From the NCBI GenBank assembly GCA_027886185.1, contig WOAB01000568.1, forward strand, positions 558,001 through 622,000: a stretch of DNA of 64,000 nucleotides, given 5' to 3'. The stretch comes from Rheum nobile. Its lineage: Eukaryota; Streptophyta; Magnoliopsida; Caryophyllales; Polygonaceae. The notes beneath the pieces were generated by a model. That model searched no databases. It was not told the DNA's origin and worked only from the letters and a program-made list of their open reading frames with translations. Shown here piece by piece: positions 10,694 through 21,650 of this stretch. Position numbers and translations under genes: made by a program. The first letter of the stretch is position 1, and each line of letters begins with the position of its first letter.

Positions 10694-13046
10694 TGTAACA
10701 CCCCCAACTTATTGTTGGAAATGCCACACGCGAGTGACCTCAGACATTACCGTCCAAAGTCACCCCAGGCTTTAATCGGAACAATTAAACTCAAATACGT
10801 ATATATTAAATGAAAGATTGAACAGCGGAAGACATTTGGATAAGAAACTCAATCCTTTTTATTAAACGATCTCTCATCAAACGAGAGAAGTGTTTTTATA
10901 ACAGAGTTAATACAGTGGAAAACTTATAAATTACACAGCGGAAGACTTTTAAGAATAAACCTATCACATGACTAGGTTATAAAAATATACATTAAAGTAA
11001 TGTCTAACGACCTTGAAAGACCGGCACTTAAATCTGTAACTGCAAGTCTCTTCTTCAATTGGTTACTTCAGGTCTGCGGGAACCAACCACTGATGTGCCG
11101 TAAGGGACGGATGACACCAGCCAACCATGCAAGGAATAAAACCCGGTTGGTTAGTCTAATGAAAGACTATGCAAGGGTGAAAACAGATGGTTCTAGTGAT
11201 CGTAACCGTTTACTATCATTGTCCCTCGAATAACAACCGAACGAACGATATATAACCCGGTACTTTCACGGAATGATTTATTATTTAGATATGCATTGAA
11301 AAGAAGACTCCAAAGGAATTGAGTCTCAAGGAAAATATATGAAGAGAAGACTCCAAGAGATTGAGTCTTACGGGAAAGTATGACAATGTTTGGGAACGTT
11401 ATAATTGCACACAATCGTTTAAAATGACTTGGTGTTTCGATTCACGACCAACCTCACCGCACAATGCGAATTCAGATTGGAAAGAGAACTTTACTCTGAC
11501 CAAAGTCTAGACGAGTTTTCCTAGCCGCACTACTTCCTAGCTGTACTACTCGCCTGAGGGTATATTAATTATGTGCACAAATGCACTTATCTTGTTTAAT
11601 TACAAAACGCACATTTATGTTATAGATTTTTAGAATAATCATCTCATCCATCAGGATATAGAGATATATAGTCGGGAATAAATCCCTAATGGCGGCACCA
11701 GCTGTGTGCACATACCCTGAGTAAGGGTAAGGTCATGACCGAAGGTACTGGAGAAATAATCATCCTAGCACTAGTTATAAAGAAACCACTAGACCTCGCA
11801 AGGTACATAGCGTTCCTACGAATACTCGTTCTAACTAAGCAGTTAAACACACAATAGTCCACATCAATGCCATCGAGGCAAATAACAGATATAATAGCGT
11901 TGTTTCTAGCAATATATACAACCTATTATAATATCTGTATTTCAATCATATATATATATATATAATAGCGTTGTTTCTAGCAGTATATACAAACTATTAT
12001 AATATTCCTTTTTAAATCGTATCATTTATCAAATCTGTTCCCAAACGAAAACAATAGTTCATCTCAATTTAATTAACAATTAAACAATTGATAATTAATG
12101 GAAATATGGAATGATAAGCCAGAGTGAACCGCCACTTGCCTTAGATTAGACGAAGCTCAATGAAGCTCAAAGACAACCGGTTTCCGGGTCCGAAACGAGG
12201 ACAGACTCGGATTATGGATTCCTACGAAACGACCCATAACGAACCCTAAGTTAGATTCGATAATAAAATATAACCACGAGTGCCCAGGCACACCGCGGGT
12301 GCGGCGGCTATGCCGTGGGTACGGTCAAGCTACAGCGGTGAGACTTTCGGCGACACGACGAGGAAGAAAACCTCACCGGGGAAGACGACGGGGGCTCGAC
12401 TCGTGGTGGCTCCGACTTTTGGATTCCTTGGACCACCCAAGCACCACCTTGAGAGCACCTCCTCCTCCTTTGAGAGCTCCGGCGACAACTCCGAAGAAAG
12501 CTTGCAAATCCGGCGACAATGGAACGAGAGAGAGATTGGGATGCCTTCCTCCTCCAAGTCCCCTCCTTTTATAGGCCAAGCAAGGAGCTCAACCAAGCAG
12601 CTCCCCCCACCGCCACACCGCCTCAGCTCCGACAGGGGGTAAGCAGCTCAGGCACACGACGGCCGAAGTTCGGTGAAACCGAAAAGTGATGATGACGGCG
12701 CGGGTGCGGTGGGTTTGACCGCAGGGTGCGGTGAAGGCCAAATCTGACCGCGGGTGCGGTGGGTATGACCGCGGGTGCGGTCAAGGCAAAATTCTGCCTC
12801 TTTCGTCCTCTTTTGTTCGGGAAGAATTATGGGTATGGGTTTTATCCCCGGGTTAAATATATTCGTACTCGAATGAATATTCTAAGCCCCAAAAATACGT
12901 CGAATGTATTTTATTCCACTCAGGGAAATATTACAGAGATCAAGCATTTTGCAGAATGTCTGAACTTCTCTGAAATTAATCCGACTATAGTACGAGAGTT
13001 TGGAAAATTACCAAAATACTCTTTACTAAAAATGAGGGGTATTACA
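10694..13046 (-). repeat. 3' LTR of gypsy element 1 (2353 bp)
   Basis: It begins TGTAACACCCCC and ends GGGGTATTACA on the plus strand and is collinear with 17510-19954. It lacks a segment of about 65 bp that the 5' LTR has (about 19089-19156) and one unit of the GCGGGTGCGGT tandem motif near 12710-12785. A TA microsatellite lies at about 11948-11964. Open frames inside, such as the GC-rich stretch at 12280-12640, appear in both LTRs without protein-like features and are not called as genes. Confidence 0.93.
12567..12573 (-). promoter_or_regulatory. TATA box in the 3' LTR of gypsy element 1
   Basis: The minus strand reads CCTATAAAAGGAGG, a canonical plant TATA box. It sits at the corresponding position in all four gypsy LTRs of the window, so it is the likely LTR core promoter. 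The start would lie about 30 bp downstream, near 12535. Confidence 0.65.
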
Positions 13047-13060
13047 TCACTTCCCCCTTA
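13047..13060 (-). promoter_or_regulatory. Polypurine tract of gypsy element 1
   Basis: The minus strand reads TAAGGGGGAAGTGA directly before the 3' LTR. This is the second-strand primer site and fixes the element orientation. Confidence 0.8.
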
Positions 13061-13150
13061 AGAGAAGTTTCGACTCCGAAACTTGGCCGAATAAACCAAA
13101 AAAGCGAGGCGTTTCAACACTACCCCCTTAAGAAGGTTTCGACCGCGAAA

Positions 13151-13703
13151 CTAGGCCGAAAACAGCTCGGGAAAGCGTCTAAGCATATCCGCCTCAGTCT
13201 CCCAGGTTTCCCAAGTAACCTCTTCAGTTCTTGACTTGGACCACAAAATCCGTACCAATGGTACCACCTTGTTCCGTAACTGCTTCTCACGGCGTTCGAG
13301 AATACGCACCGGTATCTCCTCGTAAGTACCATTTGTCTGAACCTCGATGTCTTCATAACTCAGCACATGAAACTCATATGGCACATACTTCCTCAACAAA
13401 GATACGTGGAAAACGTTATGCACTGGATGTGCTGACGACGGCAATGCTAAACGATGTGCTAGAGACCCCGCTCTGTCAAGGATCTCAAATGGTCCCACGT
13501 AGCGAGGGTTAAGCTTCCCACGCTTACCGAGCCTAAACACACCCTTGGATGGTGACACTCTGACAAATACTTTGTCACCAACCTCAAACTCGACATTCCT
13601 ACGCTTCAGATCTGCATAAGACTTTTGTTGACTCTGAGCGGTCAACATCCTCTGTCTTATCAAAGCAATGTCCGAGGCAGTCCTTTCGACTAACTCCGGT
13701 CCT
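13151..13703 (-). pseudogene. Integrase C-terminal and chromodomain-like fragment of gypsy element 1
   Basis: The minus strand is open to a TAG at 13151-13153 and matches the end of a Tekay-type integrase, closely parallel to element 2: ADLKRRNVEFEVGDKVFVRV, GKLNPRYVGPFEIL, HNVFHVSLL, VRILERREKQLRNK, and a WETWETEADML tail. The C-terminal motifs are those associated with chromatin targeting in chromoviruses. Similarity begins abruptly near 13703 at GPELVERTASDIAL; upstream the DDE core and zinc-binding domain are replaced by unrelated A/T-rich DNA. No start codon belongs to it, so it can only be a remnant of pol. Confidence 0.88.
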
Positions 13704-16028
13704 CGAATACATACATAGAATTCAACTATAACTCAACTTAGTACTTCTTTTGTCATATAGACCTTACTTCTTTCATACACGACTCATCTATTCATTGGTT
13801 ACCTTAATCATATTGGCCCTTGTGCCATATCTTTAATTCAAAATCTTTACTCATATCATCCCACAATTGGTCACACCACAACCTCTGTCCGATTATCTCA
13901 ACATGATTCATTAATCCATTCCTCAGGATTATACTCTTGTCTTACCCAAACGTGCTATATGATTATCTTAACAACGTGGGTCACCTTTTTCCTCAAGTCT
14001 ACTCGATATCATCCGCAAACATTATCTCTATATATTATGCCATGTAATCATTCTCACTATATCCACAGACCCTGACTACTTTATAATGATGGTCTCCAAG
14101 ATCATCATATTGACATTAATGTACCTTAAATAGGAGAACACACGTTTCTCTTCAAATTTCTCTATATACACAATCCCAAGGTTCACACCTTAACTCCTTA
14201 TAATCCAAATATCAAATCTTAGTAACCTCAAAACATTACACCTTTAATATCCTTAAAGATATCTTCCACAATTCCGTCATTTATTTGAAAGTAAGTTTGA
14301 CCTTATGCCATCTCTAACCAAAAATCCTTACGAGAATAATTTAACGCATCCCCTTAAGCAATCTCTAACTTAAATCCTTTAAGATTCCATAATTTTCTCC
14401 AAGAATAATCACGACATTTATTCATATGTTCTCCAAACAAATCACATGAGATCTTACTCTTATTTCCTCAAAGTATCATATTGCTAAATGATTCATTATC
14501 AACAGAATCAATCACTTGTGTCCTCATCCTTCAATAGATATACACAAGTAGCATTGTTACTTTACTCCTTAAGCACACATAAACTTAATCTATGTACTAA
14601 ATCCTTTAGTTTATTGGAATCATCAATATGATCTATCCTTAAACTGTAATCCTTCCATTTAAGTGGCCTTTTCCTAACTCAGTGACTTAACAACCTGATC
14701 TTTCCAATAAGGGTTGTACTATACGCCTTATGGATGGCCCATTCACATAAGGTCCGAGCATCGAACCTTGTAAATTCCCAAGTGTCATAACTCTTTAATC
14801 CCTGAAAGGACAACTTCCCAATTTCAACTATTTGGTCCACTTAAATTTGGCCCTAAAGCTCATTGCCAACTCAGATTTCTAGTTTCCTCGAAACAAGATC
14901 GCGATAAATTAATTAGTACAGTTGTGCCTAATCACTTTATTTCCCTTAACGTGACATCAAATCGTCGTAACAGACATCAATTACTCTCTGTCCAATTCTT
15001 TTATCGCTTCTTTTAAGGAAGCCTCATAACAAATCTTAGGTACATCTTCCAAGACAATACCTACGACTTCACACCCTTAGCTTTTTCGAAAGTCTAATCC
15101 TCTGGTCCACAATGGACACACTTACTTACAACTTCCATAACCATAATCCCTATGACTTCACAAGAAAAAGTGTACTTTTATGTAATGTTTCGCCTTTTTG
15201 GGCCGGCCCAATCACAGGGTTGCAGCCCATACACTCCAATCCATCACTGGTGGCCTAGAACTAAATCTCGCCACTGCCAGTAGGTTGTTGAAGAGCCTCG
15301 AACCTGAGACCTCCCCCTTCACCAAGTAGAAAATCGCTAACTTGATACCATCCTTTTAAAGAACTGGATCCCCTATGAACTATCCCTTATATACATATAT
15401 TCTCTTCTCAGCAAACTATTCCCATGGACGACTACAGTATGACTACACAACTAGGCATTCTGAACTCCATATAGTTTACTCACACGTACTTCTACCAAAA
15501 CAAATGTTCAGGGTACACATATGAGAGAAAACAAAAATTCATCTCATAGAGCATTAACCACATACATTTGTTTCCTCTATATAATACGATTTTTTTTTGG
15601 TAAAGCTCAAATCACGAGATAACGATCATCCGCTCAACGATGGGAGTAATTAATGTCATACCGATGTGACATTATCTCAAGAATAAAGAGATTCCTAAGG
15701 ATGGATCTAAAAATTCCATAGTGGAGTCGACCCTGGTGTTAACCATGTAGGGAACGAACACCTATGTTCCATACGTTACCCCTCTTTTGTGAGTCCTGAC
15801 AGCCCTTATCCATACGTGGCATAACTATTTTTGGCACTCACGGAGTCTCGTATGAACGAACAATTTGCAATAGTGACGAATTTAGTAATTTCCGAAACAA
15901 GGAAACACTTCTTCATTGATCGAAACATTACATAAAACATCTGATAGAAAGTCGGATAGACAGATTACTAAACTATGGAGACTATTGACAGAAGTCATCG
16001 CTCCACATCTAAAAAGCCTTACTAAACA
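13704..16028. other. Non-coding interior of gypsy element 1 where pol is expected
   Basis: About 2.3 kb of A/T-rich sequence without a meaningful open frame replaces protease, RT, RNase H and the integrase core. A CCTAAGGATGGATCTAA-type segment near 15690-15720 recurs in the gag leader at about 17040-17065, so part of the filler may derive from the element's own leader. A tRNA-like patch at about 15190-15355 is described separately. Nothing else is recognisable. Confidence 0.6.
15190..15355 (-). mobile_element. Possible SINE-like or tRNA-derived segment
   Basis: The minus strand reads GGTATCAAGTTAGCG, then about 40 bp on AGGTTCGAGGCTC, which fits a polymerase III B box (GGTTCGANNC). A GC-richer body of about 130 bp follows. 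It stands out from the A/T-rich filler. The A box is weak, there is no clear A-tail and no convincing target duplication. A tRNA-Met-like primer-site remnant is an alternative. Confidence 0.28.
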
Positions 16029-16805
16029 CTACCACTTGTACAAAGCTTCACTTCTGTCGGGGTGACGTATCACAAAGAGTTGTTGTTCTTGACCCGAAGA
16101 TTCCATAGGCGCCTTGCCTTTATCACGAGTAGTGGACTGCCCTGGAACAGATACTTCTGCCCTTGGATTCTGTCCATTGTCAACATTTGAGGCCTGATTT
16201 AATTGCTTTAGCTTTAGGTCCTTCTTCCTGCAATATGTCTTCATGTGGCCTTCCCTTCCACATTTGTAGCATACCCGCTTCAACTTTTGGCAACCAGGGC
16301 TCTTGTGCCTAGCCTTACCACAGTTGTGGCATACAATCCCGCTGTTATTCCAGCCTGAGCCCTTGGCGGAATCAGACGGAGTCGTCTTGATCCTAGGATG
16401 ACCAGACTTCTCGATCTTGGTGGGCGACGTCGGGCGCTTGAACGAGCCAGCCCTGCGATTCTGTTGCCCGCTCCTTGCCTCAATCTGCGCCTCCATACTG
16501 GCTGCGACTTGAGGTATGGGGGCCGTTTGAGCTTGCGGTATCATCTGGGCCGTTAGTGCCTCGACCACCAGCCCTACTATCTGCCCAATAGTCGTTGCAT
16601 TCAGCATGATTGGGGTAGGAAGTGGAACTCCCCTTGCATCTTGGGGGTCCATTTGTCCCTGAGGAACATTCTGGCGCAGGGTCGGGTCACTGCTACATGA
16701 GTCAGATCCCGCATCCTCCCCTTGTGAAGTAGCACTCATCAACCGAACTCGAGATCCGTTGTTAGGACTCTCGCTAACCGCTTGATTGGTGGATCGGGTG
16801 TCCAT
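16029..16805 (-). CDS. Truncated Gag (nucleocapsid without capsid) of gypsy element 1
   Basis: A 258-codon frame is open from the ATG at 16803-16805. The N-terminus (MDTRSTNQ...) and the IVGLVVEALTAQM stretch parallel the N-terminus of element 2 gag, which starts MVNTRN. The capsid (retrotransposon gag) domain that should follow is absent: the text jumps from MEAQIEA to a basic linker with FKRP and then two knuckles, CHNCGKARHKSPGC and CYKCGREGHMKTYC, both C-x2-C-x4-H-x4-C. Such a protein could bind RNA but would not be expected to build a particle. The frame has no internal stop, unlike other genes here. Whether it is expressed is unknown. Confidence 0.8.
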   Translation of the reverse strand: MDTRSTNQAVSESPNNGSRVRLMSATSQGEDAGSDSCSSDPTLRQNVPQGQMDPQDARGVPLPTPIMLNATTIGQIVGLVVEALTAQMIPQAQTAPIPQVAASMEAQIEARSGQQNRRAGSFKRPTSPTKIEKSGHPRIKTTPSDSAKGSGWNNSGIVCHNCGKARHKSPGCQKLKRVCYKCGREGHMKTYCRKKDLKLKQLNQASNVDNGQNPRAEVSVPGQSTTRDKGKAPMESSGQEQQLFVIRHPDRSEALYKW

Positions 16806-17493
16806 CACCTATTGATGAACCATAACGTTAATTTAGAACTTTTCCAACTTGTGCATGACACTTTAGTCAGATACGTTATGATACAGATTATAAGGGTCCA
16901 AACTAATAACTTTATATTAGTCTGACTAACCCTCCACTGTTAACCACAAAAATGATCTTCTTCTCTTTCTTACTTGGAAAGTGGAAACTCTATAAGAAAC
17001 GTCAGGCTTTAAATGACATTCCATCTAAGGAGAAATGATATTCCTAAGAATGGATCTAAGGAATAAGTAACAACCTGAATCTTGCAGAAGTTTGAAAAAT
17101 CTCTTAAATCTTATATCTTCAACTTCATACATTATATCTTTAAACCTTATATCTAAAAATAGTTATTCATGAGGTTAGTTTCTCCAAAACTAGTGATATG
17201 ATTATCACAAAACTTCTTATAATTTTTTTTTGCACTTTTAAAGTTACAATCATAAACTTATTTTGATTGCGTATAACACGCCTTTTATAAACCAACGATA
17301 ATTAACTTTTGAACTTCACAATTAGCTAAATCATTAGTTTAAATTAAATTCCAAGAAATAATTAAAACTTTTAAATCTGACAGTTAAATCCTTAAAGTTC
17401 TTTATAATAGAAAAATAGGTTGAAAATAGTTTCGAAATTAATTTTATCGAAAATTCTCAAACCTAACAATAGGCCAAGAATTTTAAAACCATT
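16806..17493 (-). other. Leader of gypsy element 1 between primer binding site and gag
   Basis: A/T-rich, non-coding, 0.7 kb. It corresponds to the untranslated leader that would carry the packaging signal. No extra open frame is seen here, in contrast with element 2. Confidence 0.6.
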
Positions 17494-17505
17494 GCTCTGA
17501 TACCA
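17494..17505 (-). promoter_or_regulatory. Primer binding site (initiator tRNA-Met) of gypsy element 1
   Basis: The minus strand reads TGGTATCAGAGC four bases after the end of the 5' LTR, complementary to the 3' end of plant initiator tRNA-Met. This is the usual primer of Tekay-type elements. Confidence 0.9.
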
Positions 17506-17509
17506 TAAT

Positions 17510-19954
17510 TGTAACACCACCAACTTATTGTTGGAAATGCCACACGCCAGTGACCTTAGACATTACCGTCCAAAGTCACCACAGGTTTTAATCGAAACAA
17601 TTAAACTCAAACACATATATATTAAATGAAAGATTGAACAGCGGAAGACATTTGGATAAGAAACTCAAACCTTTTTATTAAACGATCTCTCATCAAACGA
17701 GAGAAGTGTTTTTATAACAGAGTTAATACATCGGAAAACTTATAAATTACACAGCGGAAGACTTTTAAGAATAAACCTATCACATGACTAGGTTATAAAA
17801 ATATACATTAAAGTAATGTCTAACCACCTTGAAAGACCGGCACTTAAATCTGCAACTGCAAGTCTCTTCTTCAATTGGTTACTTCAGGTCTGCGGGAACC
17901 AACCACTGATGTGCCGTAAGGGATGGATGACACCAGCCAACCATGCAAGGAATAAAACCCGGTTGGTTAGTCTAATGAAAGACTATGCAAGGGTGAAAAT
18001 AGATGGTTCTAGTGATCGTAACCGTTTACTATCATTGTCCCTCGAATAACAACCGAACGAATGATATATAACCCGGTACTTTCACGGAATGATTTATTAT
18101 TTAGATATGCATTGAAAAGAAGACTCCAAAGGAATTGAGTCTCAAGGAAAATATATGAAGAGAAGACTCCAAGAGATTGAGTCTTACGGGAAAGTATGAC
18201 AATGTTTGGGAACGTTATAATTGCACACAATCGTTTAAAATGACTTGGTGTTTCGATTCATGACCAACCTCACTGCACAATGCGAATTCAGATTGGAAAG
18301 AGAACTTTACTCTGACCAAAGTCTAGACGAGTTTTCCTAGCCGCACTACTTCCTAGCTGCACTACTCGCCTGAGGGTATATTAATTATGTGCACAAATGC
18401 ACTTATCTTGTTTAATTCCAAAACGCACATTTACGTTATAGGTTTTTAGAATAATCATCTCATCCCTCAGGATATAGAGATATATAGTCGGGAATAAATC
18501 CCTAATGGCGGCACCAACTGTGTGCACATACCCTGAGTAAGGGTAATGTCATGACCGAAGGTACTGAGGAAATAATCATCCTAGCACTAGTTATAAAGAA
18601 ACCACTAGACCTCGCAAGGTACATAGCGTTCCTATGAATACTCGTTCTAACTAAGCAGTTAAACACACAATAGTCCACATCAATGCCATCAAGGAAAATA
18701 ACAGATATAATAGCGTTGTTTCTAGCAATATATACAACCTATTATAATATCTGTATTTCAATCATATATATATATATATAATAGCATTGTTTCTAACAGT
18801 ATATACAACCTATTATAATATTCCTTTTTAAATCATATGATTTATCAAATCTGTTCTCAAACGAAAACAATAGTTCATCCCAATTTAATTAACAATTAAA
18901 CAATTGATAATTAATGGAAATATGGAATGATAAGCAAGAGCGAACCGCCACTTGTCTTAGATTAGACGAAGCTCAATGAAGCTCAAAGACAACGGGTTTC
19001 CGGGTCCGAAACGAGGACATACTTGGATTATGGATTCCTACGAAACGACCCATAACGAACCCTAAGTTAGATTCGATAATAAAATATACGAATCTAAGGA
19101 AAGACGAATGAAATCGAAAGAACGGAAATCCCAATCGAGATCACAAAGCCCAAGCCACAACCACGAGTGCCCAGGCACACCGCGGGTGCGGCGGCTATGC
19201 CGCGGGTGCGGTCAAGCTACAACGATGAGACTTTCGGCGACACGACGAGGAAGAAAACCTCACCGGGGAAGACGACAGGGGCTCGACTCGTGGTGGCTCC
19301 GACTTTTGGATTCCTTGGACCACCCAAGCACCACCTTGAGAGCACCTCCTCCTCCTTTGAGAGCTCCGGCGATAACTCCAGCGAAAGCTTGCAAATCCGG
19401 CGATAATGGAACGCGAGAGAGATTGGGATGCCTTCCTCCTCCAAGTCTCCTCCTTTTATAGGCCAAGCAAGGAGCTCAACCAAGCAGCTCCCCCCACTGC
19501 CACACCGCCTCAGCTCCGACAGGGGGTAAGTAGCTCAGGCGCACGACGGCCGAAGTTTGGCGAAACAGAAAATCGATGATGACGGCGCGGGTGCGGTGGG
19601 TTTGATCGCGGGGTGCGGTGAAGGCCAAATCTGACCACGGGTGCGGTGGGTATGACCGCGGGTGCGGTGGGTATGACTGCGGGTGCGGTCAAGGCCAAAT
19701 TCTTCCTCTTTCGTCCTCTTTTGTCCGGGAAGAATTATGGGTATGGGTTTTATCACCGGGTTAAATATATTCGTACTCGAATGAATATTCTAAGCCCCGA
19801 AAATACATCGAATGTATTTTATTCCACTCAGGGAAATATTACAGAGATCAAGCATTTTGCAGAATGTCTGAACTTCTCTGAAATTAATCCGACTATAGTA
19901 CGAGAGTTTGGAAAATTACCAAAACACTCTTTACTAAAAATGAGGGGTATTACA
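17510..19954 (-). repeat. 5' LTR of gypsy element 1 (2445 bp)
   Basis: Direct copy of 10694-13046 with scattered substitutions. It has an extra segment at about 19089-19156 and one more copy of the GCGGGTGCGGTGGGTATGAC motif (about 19640-19690). A minus-strand TATA box is at 19454-19460. It ends GGGGTATTACA, followed by the GCAGC duplication and the resumed hAT gene. Confidence 0.93.
19454..19460 (-). promoter_or_regulatory. TATA box in the 5' LTR of gypsy element 1
   Basis: The minus strand reads CCTATAAAAGGAGG, the same position and context as in the partner LTR. This copy would drive full-length transcription. Confidence 0.68.
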
Positions 19955-20220
19955 GCAGCACTCCGTTTCCCTTTCATCAAGTCTTCCGATGCATTTTCAT
20001 CCTCTTCGAAGACCTCCCTCCGAGGTTGTTTTGTGGGTCGATTATCCTCCTCATCTAGACCATTATCCTCATAGTCCTCATCAAAATCAGGATCCATTAT
20101 TTCATGCTCTGATGAAGTTTCTGAAGCAATTGATCGTATCAAGTCTTGAGACTCCGGTTGAGTGCTAGTTATAGCTCTAGTAGATACTCTAGATCTCTTT
20201 TTGGATTGAGAGCTCGACAT
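19955..20220 (-). pseudogene. hAT transposase, N-terminal exon
   Basis: The minus-strand ATG at 20218-20220 opens 88 codons: a Ser/Lys/Arg start (MSSSQSKKRSRVS), an acidic middle (DPDFDEDYEDNGLDEEDN) and a basic KQPRRE patch, likely a nuclear localisation signal. It ends at KGKRSA on the gypsy insertion site. Removing the retrotransposon and one GCAGC copy joins it in frame to the BED finger at 10688 and below. Directly upstream of the ATG, TTTTTTTGTGTAG is a strong splice acceptor, so the gene probably had an intron in its 5' UTR. Confidence 0.86.
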
Positions 20221-21500
20221 CTACACAAAAAAATAGCAGAGATAAGTTTACACATTGAAAAGAATAAATTATAAAGAGTAAAGATATACTTTCATGGTAT
20301 GAAATACAAAAACGATACTTACATTTGATGAAAGTCTATCCGTTGTTTTGTATTTAACAATCTCACAATCTCATAACACTTATGTCCAAGAATCCAAGAT
20401 AACTGAAATTACAACATATTAAGAACTTGTTAATATAAGTTATACAACTAGTTAACCACATAAACTGAAATTGAAATCACGAAGGAAGAAGGTTACTGCA
20501 GAATTTCTCAACTAAGGCTACTGTAAATAGCCAAAACATCATATTGTAATGCAGAATTTCTCAACGAATTTCTCAACTAAGGGCCTAAGGCTACTGCAAA
20601 TATGCTTTTAGTTATGAAAAAAAATCATGACTATCAATCTAGTATGTAACTAAGCAAGTAAGCATATTCAATACCATATTTCATAAACCTAACCAACTAG
20701 ATTATGGCTACAAACACTAGATTATGGTATCGAAAATTTGAGCATAACAAAGCAATTTGTTGTCTCCACATTTGTATATAATTTCCAACAAGAAATTTAA
20801 TTACCAAATGCCTAATTTTACTATACGGCGTCAAGCAGATTACGGCTACAAAGACTAGATTATGGTATCGGAAATTCGAACATTCCACCTAATAGAAATG
20901 GGCATAAAAATCGAACATTCCAGCTAATAGAAAGATTATGAAATTCTATACGAATTCAATCGGATTCATAAAAGTCATGCATTCTATGAAATAGGAACAA
21001 AAACAAAATAAAGAGTAAAAGATGCAGCGGTTCCTGGGGGTTTAGGATTCAAAGGCATGTATGAGTCACCGAAAACAATACACTAGAGTATAGGGTTGGA
21101 GCTTCGAGGGGCAGGGGACGCAGTCCACCACCGGCGGCGTCAAGCAGCAGCAACGACTCGAACGAGCAGTTCCTGGCGTGAAGTTCTTGGATGTGGGGGC
21201 AGCAGTTCCTGGCGAAGTCAAGCAGTGCCGCAGCGGTTCCTGGGGGAAGACGGCGACTCGGCAAGACGGCGTCGTCCAACAAGGCGGGGGACGGTGACTC
21301 GGCTCGGCAAGACGGTTCCTGGGAGCTTGGTGCTTGGTGCTTGGAGGCTGGAGCCTTGGAGGAGTTGGAGCCTGGAGGCGGACGAAACTCGCAAGATTCA
21401 TTCAACAGAATGAATGCAAAGTTAACGAGCCTTCTTTTTTTTTTACCTAAACCAGCCCAACAAGCAAGGAAGGCAGCCCACTTATTTTTAATTTCAATTT
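20221..21500 (-). other. hAT 5' region (UTR intron and promoter side)
   Basis: Non-coding sequence upstream of the transposase ATG. From 20221 to about 21000 it is A/T-rich and includes an imperfect duplication in which ACTAGATTATGGTATCG recurs at about 20716 and 20855. From about 21085 to 21400 it turns GC-rich with CAGCAG and GGAGCCTGGAG-like runs. Such a GC-rich block just inside the terminal repeats may be the 5' UTR. I saw no protein family in its open frames. Confidence 0.5.
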
Positions 21501-21650
21501 AACCGAACCGAAATTAAACCGAACCGAACCGAAAACCGAACCCCCAAAATACATAAATCGAAAACCGAACCGAATTATTTCGGTTTGGATCGGTTTTTTC
21601 GGTCCGGTTCGGTTAAAAAATTCGCTTTACCCCAACCGTGCTCAGCCCTA
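21501..21650. repeat. hAT right terminal inverted repeat and subterminal zone
   Basis: Repeated AACCGAACCG and CGGTTCGGTT motifs lead to the terminal CCGTGCTCAGCCCTA. It mirrors 7855-8012 and is followed by the target duplication TCCTATGC. Confidence 0.82.

Larger units (their letters stand above)
10694..19954 (-). mobile_element. Non-autonomous Ty3/gypsy (Tekay-like) LTR retrotransposon, element 1
   Basis: Two long LTRs (10694-13046 and 17510-19954) each run TG to CA in direct orientation around a 4.46-kb interior, with target duplication GCAGC at 10689-10693 and 19955-19959. A primer binding site complementary to initiator tRNA-Met and a polypurine tract show that it reads on the minus strand. 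The interior keeps only a gag remnant with two zinc knuckles and the integrase C-terminus with a chromodomain-like tail. Capsid, protease, RT, RNase H and the integrase core are missing. It sits in the coding sequence of the hAT transposase, near the start of its BED finger. Confidence 0.95.
7855..21650 (-). mobile_element. hAT DNA transposon (about 13.8 kb including a nested 9.3-kb retrotransposon)
   Basis: The ends are short imperfect inverted repeats: TAGGGGTGAGCATCGGT at 7855 and, on the complementary strand of the right end, TAGGGCTGAGCACGGT. They are flanked by an 8-bp target duplication with one mismatch (TCCGATGC at 7847-7854, TCCTATGC at 21651-21658). An 8-bp duplication is diagnostic of hAT elements. 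Subterminal regions hold many AACCGAACCG/CGGTTCGGTT motifs. The single gene is a BED-finger hAT transposase on the minus strand, now split by gypsy element 1. Without that insertion and its duplicated 5 bp the element is about 4.5 kb, a normal size for an autonomous plant hAT. Confidence 0.93.

Noticed and set aside
12280..12642. Plus- and minus-strand open frames in the LTRs of gypsy element 1 (also 19108-19483)
   Set aside because: They occur in GC-rich LTR DNA in several frames at once, contain no domain, and their ends are not conserved between the two LTRs.
21066..21502. Several overlapping open frames in the GC-rich block of the hAT 5' region
   Set aside because: Frames are open on both strands at once in CAG- and GGAGC-rich sequence. 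None shows a domain or a codon pattern, so no gene is called.
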